Made by a program: the position numbers and the translations under genes
Part shown: one piece after another, positions 36,512 to 45,239 of the stretch
Layout of the letters: each line of letters opens with the position of its first letter
Position numbering within the stretch: position 1 is the first letter of the stretch
The notes under the pieces: model-generated
Told to the model about the DNA's origin: nothing
The model's database searches: none
Seen by the model: the letters and a program-made list of their open reading frames with translations, nothing else
Origin: DATJGR01 sp035494855
GTDB lineage: Bacteria; Pseudomonadota; Gammaproteobacteria; Pseudomonadales; Azotimanducaceae
NCBI GenBank assembly: GCA_035494855.1
Contig: DATJGR010000105.1
Coordinates: 1 to 64,000, forward strand
DNA: 64,000 nucleotides
Reading direction: 5' to 3'

Positions 36512-37861
36512 GTGGCGCGTATAGCAATCATCGGTGCGGGCAGCCTGGTCTTCTCCAGCCGGCTGACAGCGGACATTCTTTCGTACCCGCATCTGCGCGA
36601 CGCACATTTCGCGCTTGTCGACGTCGACAACGAACGTCTCGCATATGCCGGCCGGATCGTCGAACGCATCTGCCGCGATGGTGGCTACTCGCAGGCAACG
36701 TATTCGATGCATCGCGATCGAGCCAAAGCGCTCGACGGCGCCGACTATGTGATCATCAGCGTGCTGGTGGGCGGTTACGAAGCGATCGAGCGGGAGATCG
36801 ACATACCGAAGCGCTACGGCGTCGATCAGGCGATCGGCGATACGTTGACGCCCGGCGGCATCATGCGTTGCCTGCGCACCCTTCCACAGTTGTTGGAAAT
36901 CGGGCGCGACATCATGAAGTGCTGCCCGAGCGCCTGGGTGCTCAACTACACCAACCCGATGGCGATGTTGTGCTGGGGCATGAACGAAGCGCTACCCGGA
37001 ATACGTCTGGTCGGGCTGTGTCATTCCGTTCAGCACACCACCGCGCAATGGGCGCACCGGCTCAAGGTGCCGCTCGAAGAAGTGGAGTTCGAGTGCGCTG
37101 GCCTGAACCATCAGGCGTGGATCTTCCGCTTCGACCACCGCGGCCGCGATCTGCTGCCTGCCATTCGCGAACTTGCGGTCGAACCGAGGCTCTGGCGCAA
37201 AGACACCTCTCGGATGGAGTACGTCAAACACTTCGGCTATCCGGTAACAGAGGCGAGCGGACACAACTCCGAGTATTCCGCGTGGTTCCGCAAACGTCCC
37301 GAGCTGATCGAGGCGTACTGTCCGGGCGGCAGCTGGAACGGCGGCTCAGGCTTCATCAAGGAACTGTACAACCGTCCGGATTGGCGCGAAGTCATGGAGA
37401 AGATGGCGGACGGCACCGAGCTCGTATCGCTGGAACGCAGCAACGAATACGGCAGCCAGATCGTCAGCGCGCTCGCCGGCGGCGAACCGGTGAAGATCTA
37501 CGGCAACGTCATGAACGACGGCCACGTCGCCAACCTGCCCGACGGCGTGTGTGTCGAAGTGCCGTGCTCGGTCGATACGGACGGGATCAAAGCGCAAGCC
37601 GTCGGGGACATTCCCGCGCATCTTGCGGCCATCAACCAGACCCAGATCAACGTGCAGCGTCTCGCGGTGAAGGCCGCGCTCGAATCGGATCCGGAGATCG
37701 TCTTCCAGGCGATGGCGCTCGATCCCCTCACTGCAGCCGTTGGAACGCTCGACGAGATCAGAGAGATGACCGCTGAACTGCTGGCGGCGCACGCGCAATG
37801 GCTACCAGCGTTCAGCAACCGCAGGCTCGCGCCGAAACCTCGACTGGCCGGCCATGTCTGA
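36512..37861 (+). CDS. GH4-family alpha-galactosidase/alpha-glucosidase (MelA-like)
   Basis: The protein has 449 residues from a GTG with a purine-rich AGGGGG site upstream. The NAD site is RIAIIGAGSLVFS. CHSVQ with Cys170 and His171, and GLNHQAW with His200, supply the Mn(II) ligands. The CHSVQ version is typical of alpha-galactosidases in this family. GH4 enzymes use an NAD-dependent redox elimination mechanism in the cytoplasm. galK and galT downstream make release of galactose from alpha-galactosides the most economical role. It overlaps the next gene by 8 bp. Confidence 0.88.
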   Translation: MARIAIIGAGSLVFSSRLTADILSYPHLRDAHFALVDVDNERLAYAGRIVERICRDGGYSQATYSMHRDRAKALDGADYVIISVLVGGYEAIEREIDIPKRYGVDQAIGDTLTPGGIMRCLRTLPQLLEIGRDIMKCCPSAWVLNYTNPMAMLCWGMNEALPGIRLVGLCHSVQHTTAQWAHRLKVPLEEVEFECAGLNHQAWIFRFDHRGRDLLPAIRELAVEPRLWRKDTSRMEYVKHFGYPVTEASGHNSEYSAWFRKRPELIEAYCPGGSWNGGSGFIKELYNRPDWREVMEKMADGTELVSLERSNEYGSQIVSALAGGEPVKIYGNVMNDGHVANLPDGVCVEVPCSVDTDGIKAQAVGDIPAHLAAINQTQINVQRLAVKAALESDPEIVFQAMALDPLTAAVGTLDEIREMTAELLAAHAQWLPAFSNRRLAPKPRLAGHV

Positions 37862-38753
37862 GCTGGTCAACCTCGGTTCGTTCTGTATCGACTACGTGTA
37901 CTCGGTGCCGTCGATCGTGCGGGTCGGCGAAACGTTGCTCGGAACGGGTCCGGTCCGTCACGCCGGCGGAAAGGGGCTGAATCAATCGCTTGCGGCGGCG
38001 CGTGCCGGCGCGACCGTTGCGCATTTCGGGCGCGTCGGTCTCGATGGAACGTGGCTGACCGACATGCTGGCGGAGGCGGGTGTCGATGTCGCCGGCGTGC
38101 ACTGTTGCGAATCGCACCCGACGGGCCACGCGATGATTCAGGTGGGTGCGCACGGTGAAAACGCGATCGTCATCGTGGCCGGCGCAAATCATCACATCCA
38201 GCCGGATGACGTGGCGCGAGCCATCGCACGCGTCGGCCGTGACGGTTGGCTTCTGATGCAGAACGAGATCAACGACATCGACGACGTGCTCGCCGAAGCG
38301 AGACGCGCCGAAATCCGCGTTGCCTTGAACATCGCGCCGGTCGACGGGCGTGAAGCCAGCTATGGAATCGACGCGGTCGAACTGCTGCTGTTGAACGAAC
38401 TCGAAGCCGCGGTGCTGGTGCACGAGACCGACCCGCACCGCGCGTTGGAACGGCTCACGCGCGAACGTCCAAACCAGCACGTCGTCGTGACGCTCGGCGC
38501 GCACGGCGTGCTGTACGGACGCGGCCACGAACGGATCTGGTTGCCGGCGTTCGAAGTGACGGCAGTCGATGAAACGGGTGCGGGCGATGCGTTCATTGGT
38601 CACCTGATGGCGGCCTGGTTCGAGAACATGCCGGTGCGGGACCGCTTGTTGCGGGCGAGTGCCGCAGGCGCGCTCGCGGTGTGTTCGCCGGGCGCCGCGC
38701 AAGCCATTCCGAATGCGGCGATGGTGCAGTCGTTTCTCGCCGCGCACCAATGA
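37854..38753 (+). CDS. Ribokinase-like PfkB-family sugar kinase
   Basis: The protein has 299 residues. GGKGLNQSLAAARAGA near 40 is PfkB signature 1, and DETGAGDAFIGHL near 240 is signature 2 with the catalytic Asp; the intervening NEINDIDDVL and LLLNELEA fit ribokinase. The sugar specificity is not clear; ribose, a deoxyribose or a nucleoside are possible. It sits between the glycosidase and galK and overlaps galK by 4 bp, so it is likely to act on a product of the same substrate mixture. Confidence 0.85.
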   Translation: MSELVNLGSFCIDYVYSVPSIVRVGETLLGTGPVRHAGGKGLNQSLAAARAGATVAHFGRVGLDGTWLTDMLAEAGVDVAGVHCCESHPTGHAMIQVGAHGENAIVIVAGANHHIQPDDVARAIARVGRDGWLLMQNEINDIDDVLAEARRAEIRVALNIAPVDGREASYGIDAVELLLLNELEAAVLVHETDPHRALERLTRERPNQHVVVTLGAHGVLYGRGHERIWLPAFEVTAVDETGAGDAFIGHLMAAWFENMPVRDRLLRASAAGALAVCSPGAAQAIPNAAMVQSFLAAHQ

Positions 38754-39892
38754 CCGACTGGTCGCGCGAGTTCCGCGCGCGGTTCGACGGTGCGCCGCAA
38801 CTGTTCTGGGCGCCCGGGCGCGTCAACCTGATCGGCGATCACATCGATTACTGCGGGGGGCCCGTGCTGCCGATGCCGATCCAGTTCGGCACTTCTGTCG
38901 CGGTGCGCCTGACCGACAGCGGTCTGGTTCGAGCCAAGAGCATGAACGATTCCGAGCCGATCGAGTTCCGGATCGGCGCGCCCGTGGCACTACCACACGG
39001 ATCCTGGGGCCGCTTCGTCGAAGGTGCGATCAGCGTGCTGGCCCACGAGGGCGTGCGGATCGGGGGCGCCGACATCCTCGTGGGCGGGGACATTCCGGGC
39101 AGCGGGTTGTCGAGCTCCGCATCGCTGACCGTGGGGCTGATTTACGCGTTCTCGCACGCGGTGAATCGACCGCTCGCACCGCTGCAGCTCGCGCTTTCGG
39201 CGCAACGCGTCGAACACGAGTTCGTCGGTGTTCAGTGCGGCCTCATGGATCAGGCGGTGATCGCGCTCGCGCAGCCGGGCGCTGCGCTGTTGTTCGACTG
39301 TTCCAATCATCGTCATCGCCCGATTGTGCTGAACGACACCGCGGTGCGGTTCGTCGTCGTCGATACGGGACGGGCGCGTCAACTGGTCGATTCGGCGTAC
39401 AACGCCCGGTTCGCGGAAACGCGCGCCGCGGCAGGGTCGCTGGGCGTGGAGCATCGGCTGTTCGCCACCCTCGATGTCGGCGAGTTCGAATCGCGTTGCA
39501 CGCGCATTCTCGATCCGGTGGTGCAGCGCCGCGCGCGCCACGTCGTGAGCGAGTCAGCACGCGTCGCACGTGTCGCAGCGGCGCTCGAAGCGCGTGACTG
39601 GCCGATGCTCGGCCGTGCACTGTCGCAAAGCCACGCCTCGTTGCGCGACGACTATGAAGTGAGCTGCACGGAGCTCGACGCGCTCGCGGAAGCGCTGGAG
39701 AGCCAACCCGGCTGCTATGGCGCGCGCATGACCGGCGCCGGATTCGGCGGCAGCGTCGTGGCGTTGGTCGATGCCGAATGTGTCGATTCCGTGCTGGGTA
39801 GTGCATCTGCGACGTACCGGCAGAGATTCGGAAGCACGCCGCGCGCGTTCGTTGCCGAATCGCTCGGCGGCGTGAGATCGGTCGATGGCTGA
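38750..39892 (+). CDS. galK: Galactokinase GalK
   Basis: The protein has 380 residues. The ATG at 38750 overlaps the kinase stop (ATGA); upstream in-frame ATGs lie inside that gene. GHMP motifs are present: GRVNLIGDHIDYCGG near 27, PGSGLSSSASL near 113, and GFGGSVVAL near the end. The first motif has Asp where most galactokinases have Glu (GEHTDYN). It phosphorylates alpha-D-galactose at C1. The next gene, galT, starts 8 bases before its end. Confidence 0.93.
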   Translation: MTDWSREFRARFDGAPQLFWAPGRVNLIGDHIDYCGGPVLPMPIQFGTSVAVRLTDSGLVRAKSMNDSEPIEFRIGAPVALPHGSWGRFVEGAISVLAHEGVRIGGADILVGGDIPGSGLSSSASLTVGLIYAFSHAVNRPLAPLQLALSAQRVEHEFVGVQCGLMDQAVIALAQPGAALLFDCSNHRHRPIVLNDTAVRFVVVDTGRARQLVDSAYNARFAETRAAAGSLGVEHRLFATLDVGEFESRCTRILDPVVQRRARHVVSESARVARVAAALEARDWPMLGRALSQSHASLRDDYEVSCTELDALAEALESQPGCYGARMTGAGFGGSVVALVDAECVDSVLGSASATYRQRFGSTPRAFVAESLGGVRSVDG

Positions 39893-40880
39893 ACGGCGCC
39901 ACAATCCACTGACCGGCGATTGGGTGATCGTTTCACCGGGTCGCGCCAATCGGCCATGGCAAGGCAGTGAAGAAAAGGACCCTGCGCCGGCGTCGAACCG
40001 TTGGGAACCCGACTGCTATCTCTGTCCGCGCAACACTCGAACCAGCGGCATCGTCAATCCCGACTACCGCGGCCCGTTTGCATTCGACAACGATTTCCCG
40101 GCGCTGGACGCGGTGGCACATCACTTCGATGGGAACGAGCCGCTGCTGAGGGCCGAATCGATCACCGGCCGGTGTCGCGTGCTGTGTTATTCGGAACACC
40201 ACGACGCGACGCTCGCATCGTTGTCCGCGCGCGAACTCGACGGCGTAGTCGAGCTCTGGCGCGCCGAGTCGGCGCACTTGCGCAACGAGAACGCGTGGGT
40301 GCAGATCTTCGAGAACAAGGGCGCGTTAATGGGCTGTTCGAGCCCGCATCCGCACGGACAGGTGTGGGCCACGTCGACGGTGCCGACGCTGGCAGCGCGG
40401 GAGGATGAGGCACAACGCGCGTATGCATCCGCCGGTGGATCTACCTCCATCATGCTGCTCGATTACGCCCGCCGCGAGCTGTCACTCGGCATGCGTATCG
40501 TTGCGCAGACGGAGCGCTGGATCGCCGTCGTACCGTATTGGGCGGCATGGCCGTTCGAAACGCTGGTGCTGCCGCTCGAGCACCGCCGCGGTTTCGAAGA
40601 CCTCGATGCGGACGATGGCACGGAACTCGCGCGACTACTCGCGCAGCTGCTGCCGGCCTACGACCGGCTGTTTGATGTGTCGTTCCCGTACTCGATGGGA
40701 TGGCATGGACGCGGTCGCGACCACGGCCCCCATTGGCAACTGCACGCACACGTGTATCCGCCGTTACTGCGCTCGGCGGTGCGCAAGTTCATGGTCGGTT
40801 TCGAAATGCTGGCCGAGGCGCAACGCGATCTGACGCCAGAGGAGGCGGCGGCGCGACTGCGTCAACTCGTTAGACCCTGA
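39885..40880 (+). CDS. galT: Galactose-1-phosphate uridylyltransferase GalT
   Basis: The protein has 331 residues. RHNPLTGDWVIVSPGRANRP opens the family; CSSPHPHGQVWA carries the uridylylated nucleophile His157. Zinc ligands are partly visible in CYLCPRN. It exchanges UMP between UDP-glucose (from GalU at 7.7 kb) and galactose-1-phosphate. No galE or galM is in the window. The 3' end overlaps the convergent HAD gene by 11 bp. Confidence 0.95.
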   Translation: MAERRHNPLTGDWVIVSPGRANRPWQGSEEKDPAPASNRWEPDCYLCPRNTRTSGIVNPDYRGPFAFDNDFPALDAVAHHFDGNEPLLRAESITGRCRVLCYSEHHDATLASLSARELDGVVELWRAESAHLRNENAWVQIFENKGALMGCSSPHPHGQVWATSTVPTLAAREDEAQRAYASAGGSTSIMLLDYARRELSLGMRIVAQTERWIAVVPYWAAWPFETLVLPLEHRRGFEDLDADDGTELARLLAQLLPAYDRLFDVSFPYSMGWHGRGRDHGPHWQLHAHVYPPLLRSAVRKFMVGFEMLAEAQRDLTPEEAAARLRQLVRP

Positions 40881-41514
40881 AGTCGATCCGCAGCACGTCG
40901 GAAAGCTCCGCAATCGCCTGATCTTCGGACGACACCTTGATCGTGGTCATGCCGAGTTCTTTGGCCGGCTTCAGGTTGATACCAAGATCGTCGAGAAAAA
41001 CAGCCTGGTTCGGCTTGATGCGCAGGCGTTCGCACGCACGCAGGTAGAACGCAGGGTTCGGCTTCCGGATCCCTTCCTTGCTGGACTCGAGCACGAGGTC
41101 GAACAGTTCCATCACCCGCTGCATCTCGCTGGCGCGTTCGGTCGTTCGCGCCATCCCCGGCCCCTCACCGGACTTCACGTTGTTCGTTAGGCAGGCAACC
41201 TTGAAACGCTGTTTGCACGTGGTCAGCACCTGGACCATGCGGGGACGCAGATCGCCCGACAGCAGTTCAATCACCGACTGGCCGCGCACGGGATGCCCCG
41301 CGGCCCGGCTCTCGGCCTCGAATTCGGCATCGAACTGCGCGAGCGAAATGGCGCTCGACTCGAGCCTAGCCCACGCGTTGTGTTCCGGGTTCGTCGCGTT
41401 GATGCCGCGAATGAAGTCTTTCGGAATGCCCTGTTCCGCCTCGAACCGGTTGAACGCATCGAACGGGCTCGTCGTCAGCACGCCACCAAAGTCCCACAGC
41501 ACCGCTTGAATCAT
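40870..41514 (-). CDS. HAD-superfamily hydrolase
   Basis: The protein has 214 residues. The nucleophile motif is VLWDFGGVLT, with Asp8 and Gly where acid phosphatases have a second Asp; motif II is ACLTNN, the Lys is in RKPNPAFYL, and motif III is FLDDLGINLKPAKELGM. This pattern is that of the subfamily including the N-terminal domain of soluble epoxide hydrolase and the ACAD10 N-terminal domain. Substrate unknown. It is the last of a minus-strand set with SDR, hydrolase and LLM genes, 15 bp after the SDR. Confidence 0.85.
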   Translation of the reverse strand: MIQAVLWDFGGVLTTSPFDAFNRFEAEQGIPKDFIRGINATNPEHNAWARLESSAISLAQFDAEFEAESRAAGHPVRGQSVIELLSGDLRPRMVQVLTTCKQRFKVACLTNNVKSGEGPGMARTTERASEMQRVMELFDLVLESSKEGIRKPNPAFYLRACERLRIKPNQAVFLDDLGINLKPAKELGMTTIKVSSEDQAIAELSDVLRIDFRV

Positions 41515-41529
41515 CTAATTCGCCTCGCA

Positions 41530-42312
41530 TTAAAAGCTGTAGTAACCGCCGTCGATCAGGAACGTGTCGGCTGTGTGGTAGGCGCTCGCGTCGCTCATGA
41601 TGTAAACGGCGATCGCCGCAAAATCTTCCGGGCGTCCCCAGCGGCGCGCCGGTATCCGCTTCATCACGCTGTCTACGAACTTGCCGTAGCCGAATGCGGG
41701 TGCAGTCATCGCCGTTTCGATCCAGCCCGGCAGGATCGTGTGGGCCGTCACGCCGTACCGCGCATACTCGACCGCGAGCGCCTTGATCATCGACACGAGC
41801 GCGCCTTTGGTCGCAGCGTAGTGTTCACCGCGCGCCTGTCCCGAAATGGCCGCGAGGCTGGCGGTTGCGACGAGACGTCCGCCCAGATCGCCCGCCTCAC
41901 CGCGCTGGCGCATGTGGTGTGCAGCGTGACGGAAGGTGTGATACGTGCCGTCGAGGTTCACCGACATTACGCGACGCCACTCGTCGAACGGCATCTGGTC
42001 GAATGCCTGGCCGCGCCCCCCGATACCGGCGTTGGCAAAGCAACCGTCTACACGACCATGCATTTCCAGCGCAGCGCCGAAGGCCGTTGCAACAGCATCC
42101 CCATCCGCAACGTCACAGATGTGCGCCGATACGCGGGTTCCGTATCCGGCGAGGCGTTCCACGGCAGCCTCGTTCTTTTCGCGATTGGTTCCCCAGATGC
42201 AGACGTCGCCACCCGCTTGTGCAATGCCTTCGGCCATGCCGAGCCCTATGCCGCTGTTGCCGCCGGTAATCAACGCAACCTTGCCCGTCAGATCGAAGGG
42301 TGCAAATGCCAT
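41530..42312 (-). CDS. Short-chain dehydrogenase/reductase
   Basis: The protein has 260 residues; the start at 42312 (MAFAPFDLTGKVALITGG) has AGAGGA upstream. The Rossmann loop is TGGNSGIGLG, NAGIGG follows, and catalytic Tyr-x-x-x-Lys is HYAATKGAL. The C terminus is that of a classical SDR (FLIDGGYYSF). Asp/Asn choice after strand 2 (IWGTNREK) points to NADP use, weakly. It lies 13 bp after the alpha/beta hydrolase gene in a probable four-gene operon of unknown catabolic purpose. Confidence 0.88.
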   Translation of the reverse strand: MAFAPFDLTGKVALITGGNSGIGLGMAEGIAQAGGDVCIWGTNREKNEAAVERLAGYGTRVSAHICDVADGDAVATAFGAALEMHGRVDGCFANAGIGGRGQAFDQMPFDEWRRVMSVNLDGTYHTFRHAAHHMRQRGEAGDLGGRLVATASLAAISGQARGEHYAATKGALVSMIKALAVEYARYGVTAHTILPGWIETAMTAPAFGYGKFVDSVMKRIPARRWGRPEDFAAIAVYIMSDASAYHTADTFLIDGGYYSF

Positions 42313-42325
42313 GTCATCCTCTGTT

Positions 42326-43123
42326 TCAGTACCGCTGGTCGACCAGGAAGGCATTGATCTGCCGTGCCAGCTCCGCCGGTTGGTCGAAATCCACCAGATG
42401 TCCGGCCGCCGCGACCGTGTGTGTTACAACAGGCCCGCCAAGGCGCGTCGCGAAGCGTTGCTGATACGACGCCGGAATCACCCGATCGTTGGCGCCGTTC
42501 ACGAGGAGCGTCGGCTGGCGCACCCGATACAACCGTTTCGCGATGCCGGTATTTCCCATCGGAAACAGGAAACGCGCGGCCGCTTCCATCGCGCGCGTCA
42601 GATAGATTCCCCATTCGACGGGGTCTTCGCCGGCCGGAATTTCCCACAGACGCGTCCAATTTTCCGGCGAGTTGCAGAGCAGCGCTGGCAGCACGTCAGG
42701 CCCCGGCCGCTGCGCCCAGATGTCGGTCGTCGGATCGGTGTCGTCATACATGCCGAACGGCGCCACCAGCACGAGACGTCGAACGCGTTCAGGTGCCAGT
42801 CCCGCAACTTCGGCCGATAGCGGTGCCGAAACTGAACTCGCGACAACGTCGACGGGCGCTTCGCGCAACGCTTCCAGCAGTTCGAGCGTTGCCACCACCC
42901 ATTCGTGATAGTCGTCGAGATGCCGGAAGTCCGGTGCGCCCGGAAACCCGGGAAGCGAAGGCGCGATCACACGGTGCGTGGTCGACAACGCATCGAGAAA
43001 CGGCGACCACTTCGGCAGTCCGCCGATTCCCGCGAGATACACGACCGGCGAACCTGCACCGGCTTCGAGCACGCGACACGGATGGCCGGCGACGGTGACC
43101 GACGACGACTTGACCTGCGCCAT
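42326..43123 (-). CDS. Alpha/beta hydrolase
   Basis: The protein has 265 residues from an ATG overlapping the LLM stop (ATGA). The core has LAGIGGLPKWSPFLDAL for the oxyanion region, ANDRVIP for the Asp loop and AAGHLVDFDQP for the catalytic His. The nucleophile elbow is unusual, VVASSVSAPLSAE, with small residues but not the normal G-x-S-x-G, so the Ser is probably within SSVS. It resembles meta-cleavage-product hydrolases and esterases. Substrate unknown. Confidence 0.8.
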   Translation of the reverse strand: MAQVKSSSVTVAGHPCRVLEAGAGSPVVYLAGIGGLPKWSPFLDALSTTHRVIAPSLPGFPGAPDFRHLDDYHEWVVATLELLEALREAPVDVVASSVSAPLSAEVAGLAPERVRRLVLVAPFGMYDDTDPTTDIWAQRPGPDVLPALLCNSPENWTRLWEIPAGEDPVEWGIYLTRAMEAAARFLFPMGNTGIAKRLYRVRQPTLLVNGANDRVIPASYQQRFATRLGGPVVTHTVAAAGHLVDFDQPAELARQINAFLVDQRY

Positions 43124-44370
43124 CAAGCCACCGCTCGCGGAACCGCGCGCGTCGGTAACGGTTTGGGCCACCAGCGGTCTTCGTACTGATCGTCGAAGAG
43201 GTCGCGCAACTGCGGCAACACGTGCTCGGCATACAACTGGGTGTTGTAGCGCACGAGGTCGGATTCCATGTTGCCGAACTGGAGCAGCAGCATCAGGTGA
43301 CCGACGTTCAGGTTGACGCACACTTCGCGCAGCTTCTCGGCGACCTCGTCGGGGCTGCCGATGATGACGTAGCCGGCATCGACGATGTCGTCCCACGTGC
43401 GTGCGGAGGCCCCGGCCGCCGCCGCCGCGCGGGCTTGTGCGGCGGCCTGCGCAACCTGCGATTGAACGCGCGCGCGAATCGTTGCTTCGCTTTGGTAACC
43501 GGGGGGAGACGCGAAGCGCGGATCCACGTGCAGACAACGGCCATAGAAATACTCGGCTGGCGCTTTGTACAACCGGTAAGCCTCTTCCCGCGTTTCCGCC
43601 ACGCCGACGAACTGCAGGAAACCCGCGCGATACGGATTGCGGTCTTTACCGAGCCGGCGCATCTCTTCCCAGAACCCTTTCATGGTCGCTTCGCCGGCCT
43701 TGTAGCCGAAGTACGACAGGTAGCAGTACACGTAGTCCATTTCGGCGCACCATTGCCACGTCTCGACCGAACCTCCGCCCGGAATCCACACGGGCGGGTG
43801 CGGCTTCTGTACTGGGCGCGGCCACACGTTGACGTAGCGCAGCTGGTTGTAGCGGCCGTTGAACGAGAACGTCTCCGGCGTGGTCCACGCCTTCATCACG
43901 ATGTCGTGCGCTTCGAGGTAACGGTCGCGCAGTTTGCTCGGGTTCTGACCATAGGCGAACACGGTGTCCATCGGCGTACCGACCGGGAATCCCGCGATGA
44001 GGCGACCACCGGACATGCAGTCGAGCATTGCGAACTCTTCGGCCACGCGCGTCGGCGGGTTGTACAGCGCGAGCGAGTTGCCCATCACGCAGATCATCGG
44101 TGCGTTCGTTCGGCGCGTCAGCGAGGCCGCGATGAGATTCGGCGACGGCATCAGTCCATAGCCGTTCTGATGATGTTCGTTGCAGCACACACCGTCGAAG
44201 CCGACTTCGCCCGCGTATTCGAGTTCGTCCAGATACTCATGGTAGTGTTCGTGCACGCGTGCACCGTCGAGCAGACGCGAATCGATGTCGACCCAAACCG
44301 ACGGATGCGTCTCGCGAAAGTCGTCGGGAAGATCCTTGTAAGGCATCAGATGGAACCAGAGGTTCTTCAT
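43123..44370 (-). CDS. LLM-class flavin-dependent oxidoreductase
   Basis: The protein has 415 residues. The luciferase-like barrel shows FDGVCCNEHHQNGYG, SLTRRTNAPMICVMGNSLAL, GGRLIAGFPVGTP and a C-terminal DDIVDAGYVIIGSPDEVAEKL. These enzymes use F420 or reduced FMN to oxidise or reduce a wide range of compounds. The double His after NE (NEHHQN) is typical. It is the first gene of the minus-strand operon and divergent from an SDR, with an 18-bp palindrome in between that may control both. Confidence 0.87.
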   Translation of the reverse strand: MKNLWFHLMPYKDLPDDFRETHPSVWVDIDSRLLDGARVHEHYHEYLDELEYAGEVGFDGVCCNEHHQNGYGLMPSPNLIAASLTRRTNAPMICVMGNSLALYNPPTRVAEEFAMLDCMSGGRLIAGFPVGTPMDTVFAYGQNPSKLRDRYLEAHDIVMKAWTTPETFSFNGRYNQLRYVNVWPRPVQKPHPPVWIPGGGSVETWQWCAEMDYVYCYLSYFGYKAGEATMKGFWEEMRRLGKDRNPYRAGFLQFVGVAETREEAYRLYKAPAEYFYGRCLHVDPRFASPPGYQSEATIRARVQSQVAQAAAQARAAAAAGASARTWDDIVDAGYVIIGSPDEVAEKLREVCVNLNVGHLMLLLQFGNMESDLVRYNTQLYAEHVLPQLRDLFDDQYEDRWWPKPLPTRAVPRAVA

Positions 44371-44410
44371 GGTGTGCTCACGTCGCGGAATCGAGACATG
44401 GTAGAGGATT

Positions 44411-44428
44411 AATCGGACCGGTCCAATT
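44411..44428. promoter_or_regulatory. Palindromic operator candidate between divergent LLM and SDR genes
   Basis: AATCGGACC followed directly by GGTCCAATT is an 18-bp inverted repeat with a single mismatch pair. It is 41 bases from the LLM start and 22 bases from the SDR start, inside the only 80-bp regulatory gap of this cluster. TetR- and GntR-type repressors bind sites of this size. No regulator gene is adjacent. Confidence 0.5.
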
Positions 44429-44450
44429 GGACGCAGCGGGGGAGGTTGTC

Positions 44451-45236
44451 GTGGACATTCAAGGTGGAGTCGCGATCGTCACGGGGTCGTCGTCGGGCGT
44501 CGGCGCGGCCTGCGCGCGCCAACTGGCAGAGCGCGGTTGCAACGTGGTGATCAACTATTCGAAGAGCGAGGCGGGCGCACGCGAAACCGAAGCGGCTTGT
44601 CGCGCATACGGTGTGGAAACGCTCGTGGTGCGCGGCGACGTGGCGAACGACGCCGACTGCCGTCGGCTTGCAGCTTCCGCCGATGAAAAGTGGGGACGCA
44701 TCGATGCGCTCGTGAACAACGCGGGCACTACGAAATTCTGCGCGCACAACGATCTCGAAGGACTCAGCAAACAGGACTTCCTGGACATTTATTCGGTGAA
44801 CACCGTGGGTGCTTTTCAGATGACCCGCGCGGTGCAGCCCGCCATGAAGCGCGGCGGGCGTGGCAGCATCGTCAACGTGGCGTCGATCGCGGCGGTGATG
44901 GGTGTCGGCAGTTCCATAGCGTATGCAGCATCGAAAGGTGCAATGGTGACGATGACGCTGTCGCTGGCGAGAGCGTTAGGCCCGGAGATTCGGGTGAACG
45001 CGGTGTGCCCGGGTTTCATTCAGGGCGAGTGGCTAAAGAGCGGCATGGGCGCGGAGAACTACGAGCGAACGAAGAAGTTCCTGGAGGAAACCACGCCGCT
45101 GCGTCTGACGACCACACCGGACACCGTGGCCGAAGCGATTCTGTACTTCGTCGCCGGCGCTGACGTGGTGACCGGCGAAACCCTCATTCTGGACGGGGGC
45201 ATGCATCTGCAGACCGCGCCGTTGGGGCGTCGTTAG
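44451..45236 (+). CDS. Short-chain dehydrogenase/reductase (FabG-like)
   Basis: The protein has 261 residues. The GTG at 44451 is preceded by GGGGGAGG at 44438-44445, which decides the start. TGSSSGVGAA is the cofactor loop, NNAG and NVASIAAV follow, and the catalytic motif is YAASKGAM. The C terminus LILDGGMHLQ is typical. Sequence is nearest to 3-oxoacyl-ACP reductase-like SDRs of degradation clusters. It is divergent from the LLM operon and converges with phoU with a 3-bp gap. Confidence 0.87.
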   Translation: MDIQGGVAIVTGSSSGVGAACARQLAERGCNVVINYSKSEAGARETEAACRAYGVETLVVRGDVANDADCRRLAASADEKWGRIDALVNNAGTTKFCAHNDLEGLSKQDFLDIYSVNTVGAFQMTRAVQPAMKRGGRGSIVNVASIAAVMGVGSSIAYAASKGAMVTMTLSLARALGPEIRVNAVCPGFIQGEWLKSGMGAENYERTKKFLEETTPLRLTTTPDTVAEAILYFVAGADVVTGETLILDGGMHLQTAPLGRR

Positions 45237-45239
45237 CGC

